From Acetobacter ghanensis (GTDB lineage Bacteria; Pseudomonadota; Alphaproteobacteria; Acetobacterales; Acetobacteraceae): DNA of 64,000 nt. The position numbers and the translations under genes were made by a program. The notes beneath the pieces are model-generated. The model was not told where the DNA came from, did no database searches, and saw only the letters and a list, made by a program, of their open reading frames with translations. The stretch is from assembly GCF_001499675.1 (NCBI RefSeq), contig NZ_LN609302.1, positions 1,937,396 through 2,001,395 of the forward strand, read 5' to 3'. Every line of letters begins with the position of its first letter. The first letter of the stretch is position 1. Positions 1-9,284 of this stretch are shown piece after piece.

Positions 1-204
1 CTTGTTGGGGGTGGTGCATTGCTAACAGAAGTAGTTTTTGGCCTGCCCGGTGTTGGCCGCCTGACCTATCAGGCTCTGAACAGCCTTGACCTGCCTCTTA
101 TCATGGCGACCGTCATGTATTCCGCCGTATTTGTCGTGCTGGCCAATGCCCTTGTGGATGCGGCCTACCTCTTCCTTGACCCCCGAGTGCGCGATGCCCG
201 CTAA
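1..204 (+). CDS. Peptide ABC transporter permease, C-terminal end (partial, DppB/OppB-like)
   Basis: The frame is open from base 1 to the stop at 202-204, giving the last 67 residues of an inner-membrane permease; the start lies outside the window. The conserved end is visible: a TEVVFGLPGVGRL segment, a final transmembrane helix (VMYSAVFVVLANALVDAAYLFL) and the terminal LDPRVR. This pattern is typical of DppB/OppB/NikB-type permeases, which form the membrane channel of dipeptide, oligopeptide or nickel importers. The stop overlaps the start of the next ATPase gene, so they form one operon. A B-type permease directly before the D-type ATPase is a less usual gene order (C normally lies between). 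The substrate cannot be told from this fragment. Confidence 0.8.
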   Translation, partial: LVGGGALLTEVVFGLPGVGRLTYQALNSLDLPLIMATVMYSAVFVVLANALVDAAYLFLDPRVRDAR

Positions 205-1231
205 AACACCCAGCCCACCGCTCTTAGAGGTCCGCAACCTGTGTGTAAGCTTTGCCTCACGCGGGCAGATGATCCCTATTGTCGAGAACGTTTCGTTCAG
301 CATCGGTGGGGAGGAAATTCTGGGACTGGTCGGTGAATCTGGCTCTGGCAAATCTGTAACCGCCATGGCGCTGATGGGGCTGATTGATGCACCCGGTGTG
401 CGTATTACTGGCTCGGCCCGCTTCAAGGGGTATGACCTGCTCGCCATGCCGCCCAAGCAACTGCGCAAACTGAGGGGACAGGAGATCGCCATGATCTTTC
501 AGGACCCGATGACCGCCTTTACGCCGGTTTATACCATTGGCTGGCAGATTGATGAGCAGTTGCGGGTTCACCAAAGGCTCTCCCGCAAGCAGGCCCGCGC
601 ACGCACTATGGACCTGCTGGGGGAGATGGGTGTGCCCGACCCGGCCAACACAGCCAACCGCTACCCCCACCAGCTTTCTGGCGGGTTGCGCCAGCGCGCC
701 ATGATCGCAATGGCCCTCTCCTGCAACCCGTCCCTGCTGATTGCAGATGAACCGACCACCGCGTTGGATGTAACCGTGCAGGCCCAGATTCTGGACCTGA
801 TGCGGAACCTGCGCAAAACCTATGGCTCATCCGTCCTGCTAATAACCCACGACATGGGCGTTGTGGCAGAAACATGCGACAACACTCTGGTCCTGTATTC
901 TGGAAGAGTTGCAGAAACAGGAACAACGCAGGCCTTGTTTGCGCATCCGCAGCACCCCTATACGGCGGCCCTTTTAGCCTCCATCCCGCCCATGAGTGGC
1001 CCTCGTCCGGACAGGCTACCTGCTATTCCCGGTGGGCCTCCCCTGCCCGTGGAGCGCCCGGCTGGTTGCGCCTTTGCCCCACGTTGCGTGTATACCCACG
1101 CAAGCTGCCTGCCCGCACCGCCTCCGGCATTTTACACCGTTGCTCCCCATCACGAGGTCGCCTGTGTGCTGCCAAAAGAAGGCACGCCTCTCCCTGCGCG
1201 CTTTACCACCCCAACAACACCGGTTCTGTGA
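194..1231 (+). CDS. Peptide ABC transporter ATP-binding protein (DppD/OppD-like)
   Basis: 345-aa cytoplasmic ATPase that would energise the permease encoded just upstream. Walker A GESGSGKS is at about residues 47-54. The signature is LSGGLRQR (DppD and OppD proteins usually have LSGGMRQR), and Walker B is [12 protein letters not shown]. The C-terminal oligopeptide-transporter extension has the usual cysteine-containing pattern (GCAFAPRC...C). The ATG at 194 was chosen because it overlaps the permease stop by 11 bases and starts right before the ABC core; the open frame extends further upstream only inside the permease gene. The next ATPase follows after 8 bases. Family assignment is firm; substrate (peptide, microcin-like peptide or nickel) is inferred only from the class. 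Confidence 0.88.
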   Translation: MPAKTPSPPLLEVRNLCVSFASRGQMIPIVENVSFSIGGEEILGLVGESGSGKSVTAMALMGLIDAPGVRITGSARFKGYDLLAMPPKQLRKLRGQEIAMIFQDPMTAFTPVYTIGWQIDEQLRVHQRLSRKQARARTMDLLGEMGVPDPANTANRYPHQLSGGLRQRAMIAMALSCNPSLLIADEPTTALDVTVQAQILDLMRNLRKTYGSSVLLITHDMGVVAETCDNTLVLYSGRVAETGTTQALFAHPQHPYTAALLASIPPMSGPRPDRLPAIPGGPPLPVERPAGCAFAPRCVYTHASCLPAPPPAFYTVAPHHEVACVLPKEGTPLPARFTTPTTPVL

Positions 1232-1239
1232 GGCGTTAC

Positions 1240-2255
1240 ATGCATTCTCCCCCCATGCCCCCACAGTCCGGCACAGCCACACCAGTTTCTGATACTCCAC
1301 TCCTCAGGGTGCGGGAGGTCTATAAAACTTACACGCTAAAACGGGGCCAGACCCTAAAGGCGGTTGATGGGGTGTCCTTCTCTGTCATGCCGGGGGAAGT
1401 TCTGGGGCTGGTTGGGGAGTCCGGTTGTGGCAAATCCACGCTGGGCCGTTGCCTACTCCGTTTGACGGATGTTTCGGCCGGTCAAATCGTCTTCGAGGAG
1501 CAGGATATAACACGCCTGCCAGAGCGCACACTCCGCCCCATGCGCCAGCGAATGCAAATGGTCTTTCAGGATTCCTATGCCTCGCTCAACCCACGCAGGC
1601 AGGTGGGGGACCTTCTGGCGGAGCCTTTGCGGGTACACCACACAGCGGCCGGAGGCCGCTGGTCCAGCACCGCCATAACACACAGACTGAACACGTTAAT
1701 GGATCTGGTCAGTCTACCCCGTACAGCTTTGGCCCGCTACCCACATGAATTTTCGGGCGGACAACGCCAGCGCATTAACATTGCCCGCGCCCTTGCTCTT
1801 TCCCCCGCCTGATCGTGGCGGATGAGCCTGTTTCGGCGCTGGATGTTTCGGTTCAGGCCCAAATTGTTAATCTGTTCGCAGACTTACAAAAGCAGCTCGG
1901 CCTGACCTATGTGTTTGTAGCGCATGACCTTGCTGTGGTGCGCCAGATATCGACCCGTGTTGCCGTCATGTATCTGGGCGCCATTGTGGAGTTGGGAGAA
2001 ACAGACACCGTTCTGCATAATCCTGCACACCCCTATACTCTTGCCCTCACACAAGCAGTACCCCGCCCCATTGTGGGTGTTCCGCATCATGCTCCCTTAC
2101 GCGGAGAAATTCCTAGCCCGGTCAATAAGCCCTCTGGCTGCCGTTTTCATACCCGGTGCCCCGCCGTGCAACCCCGCTGCCAGACCGACGCCCCCACATT
2201 GCGGCAGATTGCACCCAACCACGAAGTGGCCTGCCATTACCCGATAGCCAAATAA
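1240..2255 (+). pseudogene. Peptide ABC transporter ATP-binding protein (DppF/OppF-like), frameshifted
   Basis: Second ATPase of the transporter. From the ATG at 1240 the frame has Walker [10 protein letters not shown]-loop MVFQDSYASLNPR and signature FSGGQRQR, then stops at 1810-1812. The rest (Walker [16 protein letters not shown]-loop AHDLAVV, oligopeptide C-terminal extension) continues in another frame to 2255. The break is at a run of five C (1802-1806); one extra C restores [11 protein letters not shown] exactly. So the gene is otherwise full length (about 339 aa) with a one-base deletion between the signature motif and Walker B. As written, no working ATPase is made, though the partner ATPase could in principle be shared. 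A sequencing error in the C run is equally possible. Confidence 0.85.
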
Positions 2256-2372
2256 GCCTGAACAACGCCAGTCCAGAAAAAATATCAGGCGAGCTGAAAC
2301 AAAATGCTCACGCCATGCGTATTACGTTTTGGTCTATTGTTGCCAACCATCCTCCTTGGGAGAATTTCAGCC

Positions 2373-2990
2373 ATGACCCGCGCTTTCTTTTTGGCTTCAG
2401 CGACTTCCACCATGCTGGCATTCAGTGCCATGAACCCCGCACTCGCCGGGACCAACAACAACACAGCCGAAGCGCAATCTGGCATCTACAGTGTGGAGCC
2501 AGCCCATACTCAGGTTATTTTTTCCGTCCTGCATTTTGGATTTACAAATTACTTTGGGGCTTTCTCCAATGCTTCGGGCACACTGAAGCTTAACGCGCTG
2601 ACACCGGAAGATTCCAGCCTGTCCGTAACCATTCCGGTCACTTCCGTGCAAACCACCAACACACGGCTGACAGATGAACTAAAAGGGCCGCAATGGTTTG
2701 ATGCCACCAAGTTCCCAAATGCCACTTTTGTTTCAACGGCAGTTAAAATGACGGGGCCCAACGATGCAACCGTTACCGGCAACCTCACACTCCACGGCGT
2801 TACCAAACTCGAGGCATTGAATGTGCACTTCCTTGGCGCTGGCACAAATCCGATGGACAAAAAGTACACGACTGGCTTTGAAGCCACAGGCACCATCAAA
2901 CGGAGTGATTTTGGTATAAAAACGTATGTGCCTTACGTCAGTGACGATGTCAGCCTTCGTATTGCCGGAGCTTTTGAAAAGCAGGATTAA
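2373..2990 (+). CDS. YceI-family periplasmic lipid-binding protein
   Basis: 205-aa exported protein. An N-terminal signal peptide (MTRAFFLASATSTMLAFSAMNPALA) is followed by a YceI domain starting at GIYSVEPAHTQVIFSVLHFGF. YceI proteins form a lipocalin-like beta barrel that binds isoprenoid or amide lipids; the exact ligand is usually unknown. Typical features seen: the ITSVQTTNTRLTDELKGPQWFDATKFPNA-like central block and the GTIKRSDFGIKTYVP segment near the end. The ATG at 2373 was chosen because it starts the signal peptide and has GGGAG upstream; the open frame begins earlier at 2304. The gene follows the broken transporter operon after about 120 bases and seems to be a separate unit. Confidence 0.88.
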   Translation: MTRAFFLASATSTMLAFSAMNPALAGTNNNTAEAQSGIYSVEPAHTQVIFSVLHFGFTNYFGAFSNASGTLKLNALTPEDSSLSVTIPVTSVQTTNTRLTDELKGPQWFDATKFPNATFVSTAVKMTGPNDATVTGNLTLHGVTKLEALNVHFLGAGTNPMDKKYTTGFEATGTIKRSDFGIKTYVPYVSDDVSLRIAGAFEKQD

Positions 2991-2999
2991 TCAGTTTAC

Positions 3000-3049
3000 G
3001 CCCCATATGCTCATAGCAACAGCCCAACAACCAGAAAACCATATGGGGC
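3000..3049. terminator. Stem-loop after the YceI gene
   Basis: A perfect 10-bp inverted repeat, GCCCCATATG at 3000-3009 and CATATGGGGC at 3040-3049, encloses a 30-base loop and starts 9 bases after the YceI stop. It may be a transcript-end structure, but the loop is large and no T run follows, so a terminator role is uncertain. Confidence 0.35.
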
Positions 3050-3054
3050 AACTT

Positions 3055-3073
3055 TGTTAGTATTACACTAACA
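3055..3073. promoter_or_regulatory. Operator-like dyad upstream of the GGDEF gene
   Basis: Perfect 7-bp inverted repeat TGTTAGT-ATTAC-ACTAACA. Such a compact AT-rich dyad is the shape of a TetR-like or other helix-turn-helix dimer site. It lies about 270 bases before the GGDEF gene. No regulator can be named. Apart from this and the preceding stem-loop, 2991-3339 shows no gene. Confidence 0.35.
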
Positions 3074-3339
3074 TTAAATTTTATGCCAAAAATACAATGG
3101 GACTGACCTGCTGCCATTCCGCCCGCGCATACTTCGGATAATGCTGAATGATTGATATATGTCATTGCTTGTGCTGTATTTAGGGTTGAATCATAGCTAA
3201 CATAATGCGCGGGCATCATGCGCTCCTGCCCTGCGGCTCTCCAAGCCCGTCTGTTCGTTTTGGCAATTTCAGGCCGCTGAACGATTGATTATGGGACCAC
3301 CAGACCGGCCTGAATAGCTGAACAGGATAACACCCATCG

Positions 3340-4296
3340 ATGGCAACCCCTCCCCTACCCGGTGAGATCGACTTTACTAACCTTCCTGATCTGGCGGTTC
3401 TAGGGCAAACGCTTTTCAAGCGGGTTCCAATTGGTGCGATTGTCGTTCGGTTATCTGACAGTCAGATTATCCTACGCAACCCTGCGTTCCGGCACATTGC
3501 GAACGATGACATTACAACCGTCAGCAGCCTGCTGGACACCTGTTGCGTTGACCCCACTCAACGGGAGCAGATCCACCAGCAGATCACACAGGCCAAAAGC
3601 CGGGCGGATAAGGAAGAAACCAGCGAAATGCCCGAGCTTGTACTGGACCTGAAAGGGACAGATGGCCGGGTACGCATTGTGCAGCACTACGCTCTACTGT
3701 TCCACAAAATGGACATTGCGATTGGGATTTTCCGCGATATATCAGACATCAAGCGAAAATACCGTGCACTTCAGAAAGAAGCTTTTACAGATGAGCTAAC
3801 AGGCGTTGGCAATAGGCGCGGCCTGATGGAACGCTGGAATGAAGAAATGGAGGATGATCCCAATCAGGTAATCGGCTTCCTGATGATCGACCTTGACCAG
3901 TTCAAACCGATTAATGACACCTATGGCCATGCCATTGGGGACCACGTCCTTCAAAGTCTGGCGCGCAGACTGCGCAAAGGTGTCCGCAAAAGTGATTATG
4001 TCGCCCGGCTGGGCGGGGATGAATTTGGTATTCTTTTGCCTAATATCCAATCCCGCACCATGCTGGACACAATCAGAAACAAGCTTCTGGTATCACTCAA
4101 GCGCCCCGTTATAACCAACACGCTCAAGCTCAATCTGTCTGGCAGCATTGGTGGCGGCCTCTACCCGGAGGATGGTCAGGACCTCCCCGCCATTATGGTC
4201 CACGCTGACCACTCCATGTACAGCACCAAAAAGAGCATTCCTGCGAGAAAACGCTCCAAAAAGCACCGCGTGACCGCCAGATTACCTGTAGCCTGA
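3340..4296 (+). CDS. Diguanylate cyclase with N-terminal PAS-like domain
   Basis: 318-aa soluble protein that would make the second messenger c-di-GMP from two GTP. Residues 1 to about 135 look like a PAS-type sensor domain (ending FRDISDIKRKYRALQKEA, the usual PAS-to-GGDEF linker). The GGDEF domain covers about 140-300. It has DELTGVGNRRG, DLDQFKPINDTYGHAIGD and an intact GGDEF at residues 225-229. An RxxD inhibitory site (RKSD) sits five residues before GGDEF, so product inhibition is expected. No EAL domain and no transmembrane segment are seen. A basic tail (RKRSKKHRVTARL) follows the domain. The gene stands alone and is followed by a strong hairpin terminator. Confidence 0.9.
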   Translation: MATPPLPGEIDFTNLPDLAVLGQTLFKRVPIGAIVVRLSDSQIILRNPAFRHIANDDITTVSSLLDTCCVDPTQREQIHQQITQAKSRADKEETSEMPELVLDLKGTDGRVRIVQHYALLFHKMDIAIGIFRDISDIKRKYRALQKEAFTDELTGVGNRRGLMERWNEEMEDDPNQVIGFLMIDLDQFKPINDTYGHAIGDHVLQSLARRLRKGVRKSDYVARLGGDEFGILLPNIQSRTMLDTIRNKLLVSLKRPVITNTLKLNLSGSIGGGLYPEDGQDLPAIMVHADHSMYSTKKSIPARKRSKKHRVTARLPVA

Positions 4297-4302
4297 AGGT
4301 TT

Positions 4303-4326
4303 GGGAGGCTGCCTATGCAGCCTCCC
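4303..4326. terminator. Hairpin terminator between convergent genes
   Basis: Perfect 10-bp stem GGGAGGCTGC / GCAGCCTCCC with a CTAT loop, located 6 bases after the GGDEF stop and 24 bases before the convergent MFS stop. A weakly T-rich stretch follows on the plus strand. It probably ends transcription from both sides. Confidence 0.7.
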
Positions 4327-4349
4327 TCCCGTTGTTTGTGCCTGATGAA

Positions 4350-5546
4350 TTACTCATCGTGTTCGGATGAATTCAGGACATGGGGAAACGCGGACGGGCT
4401 GAAGAAGGCGATAAGAATACCGCAAAGTGCAACCACAATGGCAAGTGGTGTCAGCACCCCAAAGCCCGCATGTGTCAACACGGCTCCGCCTGCGGCAGAC
4501 CCCAACAGAATACCCACATTACTTGCCGCATTAATGGCGGCTCCCGCCACATCGGCCCGTGTAGCCCGCGCCCGAATGGCGCCAGACATCACAAAGGGAA
4601 TAATGGCGGAATAGCCAATACACCATAGCCCGACCGCGCCGACAGACACCCAGCCAGAAATGATATGGCCATACATCAGCCCCATACCTACCAGCATGGC
4701 CAGACCACTTGCCAACATACCCGCAGCAGGCCGCCGATCCACAACCTGCCCGGCCCCCCATAGCCCCAGAATACTCAAGGCGCCCGTCAGCAACAGCGCG
4801 ATGCTCAATGCGCCATCTGGCAGACCGTGTTCAAGCAAAAGCGGGGTCACATACGTGTAAAGCAGGTTGTGCGCAAAGAAGAACACAGCATCCACGGCAA
4901 CAACAATCAGAAAAGCCCGCATCACCTTGCGAGACGCAATGCTGGGCAGGCTCTCCTTAACGGGCACGGTGGACGATACGGGGGGAAGAAAAAAGGCAAT
5001 GCAGATGGTCAGCATAACCGCAATACCGGTCATGACGTACATAGCCACGCGCCAGCTAGCCAGATGCCCGACAGCAGCCGTGCCCGGAACCCCCAGAATG
5101 GCCCCAAGGGATGTGCCACCGTAAACGAAGGAAATTGCCCGCCCCGTCATTTTGGGCGGCACCAAACGTGCGGCGTAGGCCGAGACAATAGACATAAGCA
5201 GCGCATGGGCCAGCCCACCGACAAGCCGCCCTGCGCACACCAGCACAAAGGTCGGTGCCATAGCCACCATCAGATTGGACACCACATACCCCGAAAGGGA
5301 GACAAGCATCAGCCGTTTGCGGTCAATATGTGCGGTCATAATGGTAAGCGGCACGGCCCCCAGCGCCACCATGAGTGCAAAAGCACTAACGGCCAGCCCT
5401 GCTTCCCCTTCCTGTATATGGAAGGTCCGCGCCATTTCTATCAGTATGCCTACGGGGGCGACCTCGCTGGTCAGCGCCGTAAAGGTACAGGCAAACAAGG
5501 CCCAGAGCCCGATAGTAGCCCCAGCCGGAAGATCTTTAAAAAGCAT
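4350..5546 (-). CDS. MFS transporter, AraJ/NepI-type drug or sugar efflux (DHA1)
   Basis: 398-aa inner-membrane protein with about 12 hydrophobic helices. It belongs to the DHA1 group related to AraJ, SotB and NepI exporters. The N-terminal half has the EVAPVGILIEMARTF start and the loop motif TAHIDRKRLML between helices 2 and 3; motif C is seen as YGGTSLGAILGVPG in helix 5. The ATG at 5546 was chosen; the open frame extends to 5579 only through a TTG codon. It lies downstream of the UvrA2-like gene on the same strand, about 170 bases away. Substrate is unknown. Confidence 0.82.
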   Translation of the reverse strand: MLFKDLPAGATIGLWALFACTFTALTSEVAPVGILIEMARTFHIQEGEAGLAVSAFALMVALGAVPLTIMTAHIDRKRLMLVSLSGYVVSNLMVAMAPTFVLVCAGRLVGGLAHALLMSIVSAYAARLVPPKMTGRAISFVYGGTSLGAILGVPGTAAVGHLASWRVAMYVMTGIAVMLTICIAFFLPPVSSTVPVKESLPSIASRKVMRAFLIVVAVDAVFFFAHNLLYTYVTPLLLEHGLPDGALSIALLLTGALSILGLWGAGQVVDRRPAAGMLASGLAMLVGMGLMYGHIISGWVSVGAVGLWCIGYSAIIPFVMSGAIRARATRADVAGAAINAASNVGILLGSAAGGAVLTHAGFGVLTPLAIVVALCGILIAFFSPSAFPHVLNSSEHDE

Positions 5547-5714
5547 GACAACCTGTTTGAATACAGAAATACGGACCAACGCCGATTCTTCGGTGCCCTT
5601 CTGGCACTCCTTGCACCAAAACGGAATAGGCGGTTTTGTATAAACAGAGTGATGCGGAACTTTTTCTTATATTCCAGTATTTTACAAATTTTCTAACAGC
5701 CCTGCATCCCTTTC

Positions 5715-8258
5715 CTAACCTGTATATCGGGCCAGAAACGGTGCCGTAACACTGCCTTGTGCATGGGCCACATCCTGCGGCACACCCTGCGCCACAATAC
5801 GCCCCCCTTTACCTCCCGCGCCGGGGCCCAGGTCGATAACCCAGTCGGTTCGGGCAACCAGCCGCATATCATGCTCTGCAACAATGACCGTATTCCCGCC
5901 TTGCACCAGTTCGTGCAGGTGTTCCATCAGCCTGTCGGCATCATATGGGTGCAGCCCGGTTGTGGGCTCGTCCAGCACATAAAGCGTATGGCCACGCCGC
6001 TGCTTTTGCAGTTCCGTCGCCAGTTTGATGCGCTGGGCCTCGCCCCCGGAGAGTTCCGTTGCTGGTTGCCCCAGCGTCAGATGGCCAAGCCCACTCCGCT
6101 GTAGGATGCTCAGGAGTTGTGCGGGGCCTGCTTCCTCCGCAAAAAAGAGGCAGGCATCATCCACCGTCATGGCCAGAAGTTCGGCTATGGACCGACCCCG
6201 ATACGTTACGTCCAGAATTTCTGGCTTGTAACGCGCACCGTGGCATGTCGGGCACGGCGCATAGACACTGGGCAGAAACAGCAGTTCCACCATAGTGGCC
6301 CCGGCTCCCTCGCAGGTGGGACAACGCCCCTTGGCGAGGTTGAATGAGAAATATCCGGCATCATACCCACGCTCCTGCGCCAACTCCGTTCGGGCATATA
6401 GTTTGCGGATCGTGTCAAACAAACCAGTATAGGTTGCAAGGTTGGAGCGTGGCGTACGGCCGATGGGTTTCTGATCAATCACCACCAGACGGTTAATGTG
6501 CTCCACGCCCGCTGTAATATCTCCTTCTGGCTCTCCCTCTCCTAAGCTCGGCAGAAGGTCGTTGCCTTCATCCTCCGCAACAGCGGGGGCTTGCCCCAAC
6601 GCTTTTGCCAGCACAGTTGTCAGCACCTGACTGACGAGGGAAGATTTTCCAGACCCCGACACCCCGGTCACAGAGGTCAGAACCCCAAGCGGAAAAGAAA
6701 CCGCAAGATTGTGCAGATTGTTCCAGTTTATGTTTTCAAGATTCAGCCATGCGGATGGCTTTCGAGGGGCATGATGAACAATGTTCGAAGCGGCAAACAG
6801 GTATTCCCGCGTGTGGGAGGCCGCGATGCCCTTCAGCCCTTCAAGAGGGCCAGAATACAGCACTTCGCCCCCTCGCGTCCCGGCTTGCGGACCAACATCC
6901 ACCGCCCACTGGGCCTGCCGCACGATATCCAGATTATGCTCGACAAGAAAAAGCGAGTTCCCTGCGTTACGCAGGCGCTGTAATGCGGTTAGCAGAGCCT
7001 GAGTATCTGCCGGGTGCAGGCCTGCGGACGGCTCATCCAGCACATAGACCACACCAAACAGGTTGGAATGGATTTGTGTTCCAAGGCGCAAACGCTGGTA
7101 TTCCCCCGGAGATAACGTCTGCACACCGCGGTCCATCTGGAGATAGCCAAGCCCAAGGTCTTCCAGCACACCAATCCGGGCGGCCATATCCTCCACAATG
7201 CGGGAGGCTGCAATGGACGTTGCGTTCACGTTGCGTCCAGCATCTACTGAGCGGCGTAATGTTGCGGCAATTATTTCCAGCGGCAATGCCGTCATGGCGG
7301 CAATGGAATAGCCGCCAAATGTCACACGCAGGGCATCTGCATTCAGCCGTTGCCCGTGGCAGGACGGGCATTCCGCTGTTGTCATAAACGCCTCGACCCG
7401 ACGGCGCATCATGGCACTTTGTGAATGAGCGTATGTTTGCAGAATATAACGCCGGGCCCCTGTAAATGTGCCCTGATAAGCGGGTTCTACCCCCTCCGCC
7501 ACGGCCTGCTTTATCTGCTCATGCGTTAAGCCGGGATAAACCGGATATGTCGGGGTTTCCTCTGTAAACAATATCCAGTTGCGTGTTTTTTCTGGCAGGT
7601 CACGCCACGGGATATCAACATTCACCCCTTTGGTCACAAGAATATCGCGCAGGTTTTGCCCCTGCCATGCCGTGGGCCAAGATGCCACGGCACGCTCGCG
7701 GATACTGCGCGTGGGGTCCGGCACCATGCTGGCTTCCGTTACATCATGAATCCGCCCCAACCCGTGGCACTGTTGACACGCCCCCATGGGAGTATTGGGT
7801 GAAAAAGATTCCGCCTCCAGCCGTGCCAGCCCCTGCGGGTATGTGCCTGCCCGCGCGTAAAGCATACGCAGCAGGTTGGACAATGTGGTGATGCTACCAA
7901 CAGATGAGCGTCCCGAGCTGCCACCCCGCTGTTGTTGAAGGGCGATAGCAGGCGGCAAACCGTCCACCACGTCCACATCCGGCACCGGCATCTGCTGGAA
8001 CAGACGGCGGGCATAGGGCGAAACGGACTCTAGATAACGGCGCTGAGCTTCCGCATAAAGCGTGCCAAATGCCAACGAAGACTTACCGGAGCCGGAAAGC
8101 CCCGTAAAAACAACCAGACTGTCACGCGGAATGTCTACGTTAACATTTTTCAGGTTATGTTCCCGCGCGCCACGCACATGGACAAACCCATCATCCCGGC
8201 TCCAGTCCGAGTTTTCTGCCTTAGTCACACCGTCCTTGTGGTTCTGTTCCTTCCCCAT
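5715..8258 (-). CDS. UvrA2-like excinuclease ABC subunit A (class II)
   Basis: 847-aa duplicated ABC ATPase of the UvrA family, about 100 residues shorter than the housekeeping UvrA, as expected for class II UvrA (UvrA2/DrrC-like). First half: Walker A GLSGSGKSSLAF near residue 55, zinc cysteines CQQCHGLGR and CPSCHGQRL, signature LSPGEYQRLRLG, Walker B VYVLDEPSAGLHP. Second half: GVSGSGKSSL, a second zinc module CPTCEGAG...CPTCHGARY, LSGGEAQRIKLA, LYVLDEPTTGLHP. Class II members are linked to DNA-damage tolerance or resistance to DNA-binding drugs and lack most of the UvrB-binding region. The start overlaps the stop of the upstream amidase by one base (TGATG), indicating coupling. A role in drug tolerance is inferred. 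Confidence 0.88.
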   Translation of the reverse strand: MGKEQNHKDGVTKAENSDWSRDDGFVHVRGAREHNLKNVNVDIPRDSLVVFTGLSGSGKSSLAFGTLYAEAQRRYLESVSPYARRLFQQMPVPDVDVVDGLPPAIALQQQRGGSSGRSSVGSITTLSNLLRMLYARAGTYPQGLARLEAESFSPNTPMGACQQCHGLGRIHDVTEASMVPDPTRSIRERAVASWPTAWQGQNLRDILVTKGVNVDIPWRDLPEKTRNWILFTEETPTYPVYPGLTHEQIKQAVAEGVEPAYQGTFTGARRYILQTYAHSQSAMMRRRVEAFMTTAECPSCHGQRLNADALRVTFGGYSIAAMTALPLEIIAATLRRSVDAGRNVNATSIAASRIVEDMAARIGVLEDLGLGYLQMDRGVQTLSPGEYQRLRLGTQIHSNLFGVVYVLDEPSAGLHPADTQALLTALQRLRNAGNSLFLVEHNLDIVRQAQWAVDVGPQAGTRGGEVLYSGPLEGLKGIAASHTREYLFAASNIVHHAPRKPSAWLNLENINWNNLHNLAVSFPLGVLTSVTGVSGSGKSSLVSQVLTTVLAKALGQAPAVAEDEGNDLLPSLGEGEPEGDITAGVEHINRLVVIDQKPIGRTPRSNLATYTGLFDTIRKLYARTELAQERGYDAGYFSFNLAKGRCPTCEGAGATMVELLFLPSVYAPCPTCHGARYKPEILDVTYRGRSIAELLAMTVDDACLFFAEEAGPAQLLSILQRSGLGHLTLGQPATELSGGEAQRIKLATELQKQRRGHTLYVLDEPTTGLHPYDADRLMEHLHELVQGGNTVIVAEHDMRLVARTDWVIDLGPGAGGKGGRIVAQGVPQDVAHAQGSVTAPFLARYTG

Positions 8259-9049
8259 CAGCTATTCAGTTCCGGATCCTTGAACCTGCGATTAGCAAGC
8301 ACAGGCAGGGCGGCACGCGTTGTGCGAATACGCTCCTTGTCCACATTAGCAAAAAGCAGATCGGGGTGGCAGCCTGCACGCACGACGGCAACCCCTAGGG
8401 GGTCAACCAACATGCTAGCCCCTATGTTGCGTGGACCGCACTCCCCCACAGCAGCCACATAGCAGGTATTTTCCAACGCACGGGCCGTTACCATAACCTC
8501 CCAATGCCATTCCTTACCCGGCCCACGGACCCACGCGGCTGGCACGGTCAGCATATCGGCCCCTCTTACAGCAAGAGAGCGTGCAACTTCGGGGAACCGC
8601 ACATCGTAGCAGGTCATCAAACCCACCTTTATGTCCCCGACCTGCACAATGGGAGGCAGTTCGGCACCGGGAACATAGTCATTCGATTCCTTCATGCTGA
8701 AGGCGTCATAAAGGTGGAGTTTGCGGTAGCAGGCGACCAACCCGGTAGCATCCAGCACAATCTGGCAGTTATGGGTCAACGCCGGGTGGGCCGGGGTGGC
8801 GATGCAGCAGATCAGGGTTAGATCAGTTCCCGCCAGCGCGTTCACCAGTCCGCTTACAAATGGTCCATCCAGCGGCTGTGCCGTACGCACGGTAATTCCG
8901 GCGTCATGCATGTCCGCGGCAATAATGCTTTCTGGCAAAATCAGAAGTTTGGCGCCCTCGGCCACGGCCCGGTGAATAAATGAAAGACATTGGTCAAGAT
9001 TGACCTGCCATTCCGAAGCAACGGCAAACTGTCCTAGAGCGACTTTCAT
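8258..9049 (-). CDS. Carbon-nitrogen hydrolase (nitrilase superfamily, Nit2/deaminated glutathione amidase-like)
   Basis: 263-aa cytoplasmic amidase-like enzyme. The nitrilase-superfamily catalytic triad is readable: Glu in LILPESI, Lys in YRKLHLYD and Cys in MTCYDVRFPE. The CYDVRFPE motif is typical of the branch containing Nit1/Nit2 omega-amidases and deaminated-glutathione amidases, so hydrolysis of a linear amide is expected rather than of a nitrile. MKVALGQF at 9049 is the normal family N-terminus; the open frame extends 15 codons further with no clear ribosome site. It is the first gene of a pair with the UvrA2-like gene (one-base TGATG overlap), a combination whose logic is unclear. 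Confidence 0.82.
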   Translation of the reverse strand: MKVALGQFAVASEWQVNLDQCLSFIHRAVAEGAKLLILPESIIAADMHDAGITVRTAQPLDGPFVSGLVNALAGTDLTLICCIATPAHPALTHNCQIVLDATGLVACYRKLHLYDAFSMKESNDYVPGAELPPIVQVGDIKVGLMTCYDVRFPEVARSLAVRGADMLTVPAAWVRGPGKEWHWEVMVTARALENTCYVAAVGECGPRNIGASMLVDPLGVAVVRAGCHPDLLFANVDKERIRTTRAALPVLANRRFKDPELNS

Positions 9050-9284
9050 CCGGGCAATCCTTATTGACAGCGGCATGGGGAACGGTTTTTCCACCCACCG
9101 TATTTACGACACTTAACAACCCGTGCGCAAAATCCAACCCCACGGTTTTGGCCCCAGCCCTGCACGCCACTCGTGCTAACAGACGCGCAACGCCTCCATT
9201 CATCATCAAATCGTCACACTTGACTATAAGGTATCTGGCGTATTGGACTCTACCCTGTGTTCATACCCAAGGAAGGACCACACC

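Noticed and set aside
22..492. Long minus-strand frame over the permease/ATPase junction
   Set aside because: It is the antisense shadow of well-supported ABC transporter genes and has no family features.
4827..5696. 289-codon plus-strand frame
   Set aside because: It lies opposite the MFS gene, is rich in His, Gln, Arg and Gly as expected for antisense of a membrane protein, and shows no domain.
6749..7387. 212-codon plus-strand frame
   Set aside because: Antisense to the UvrA2-like gene, which has all ATPase motifs.
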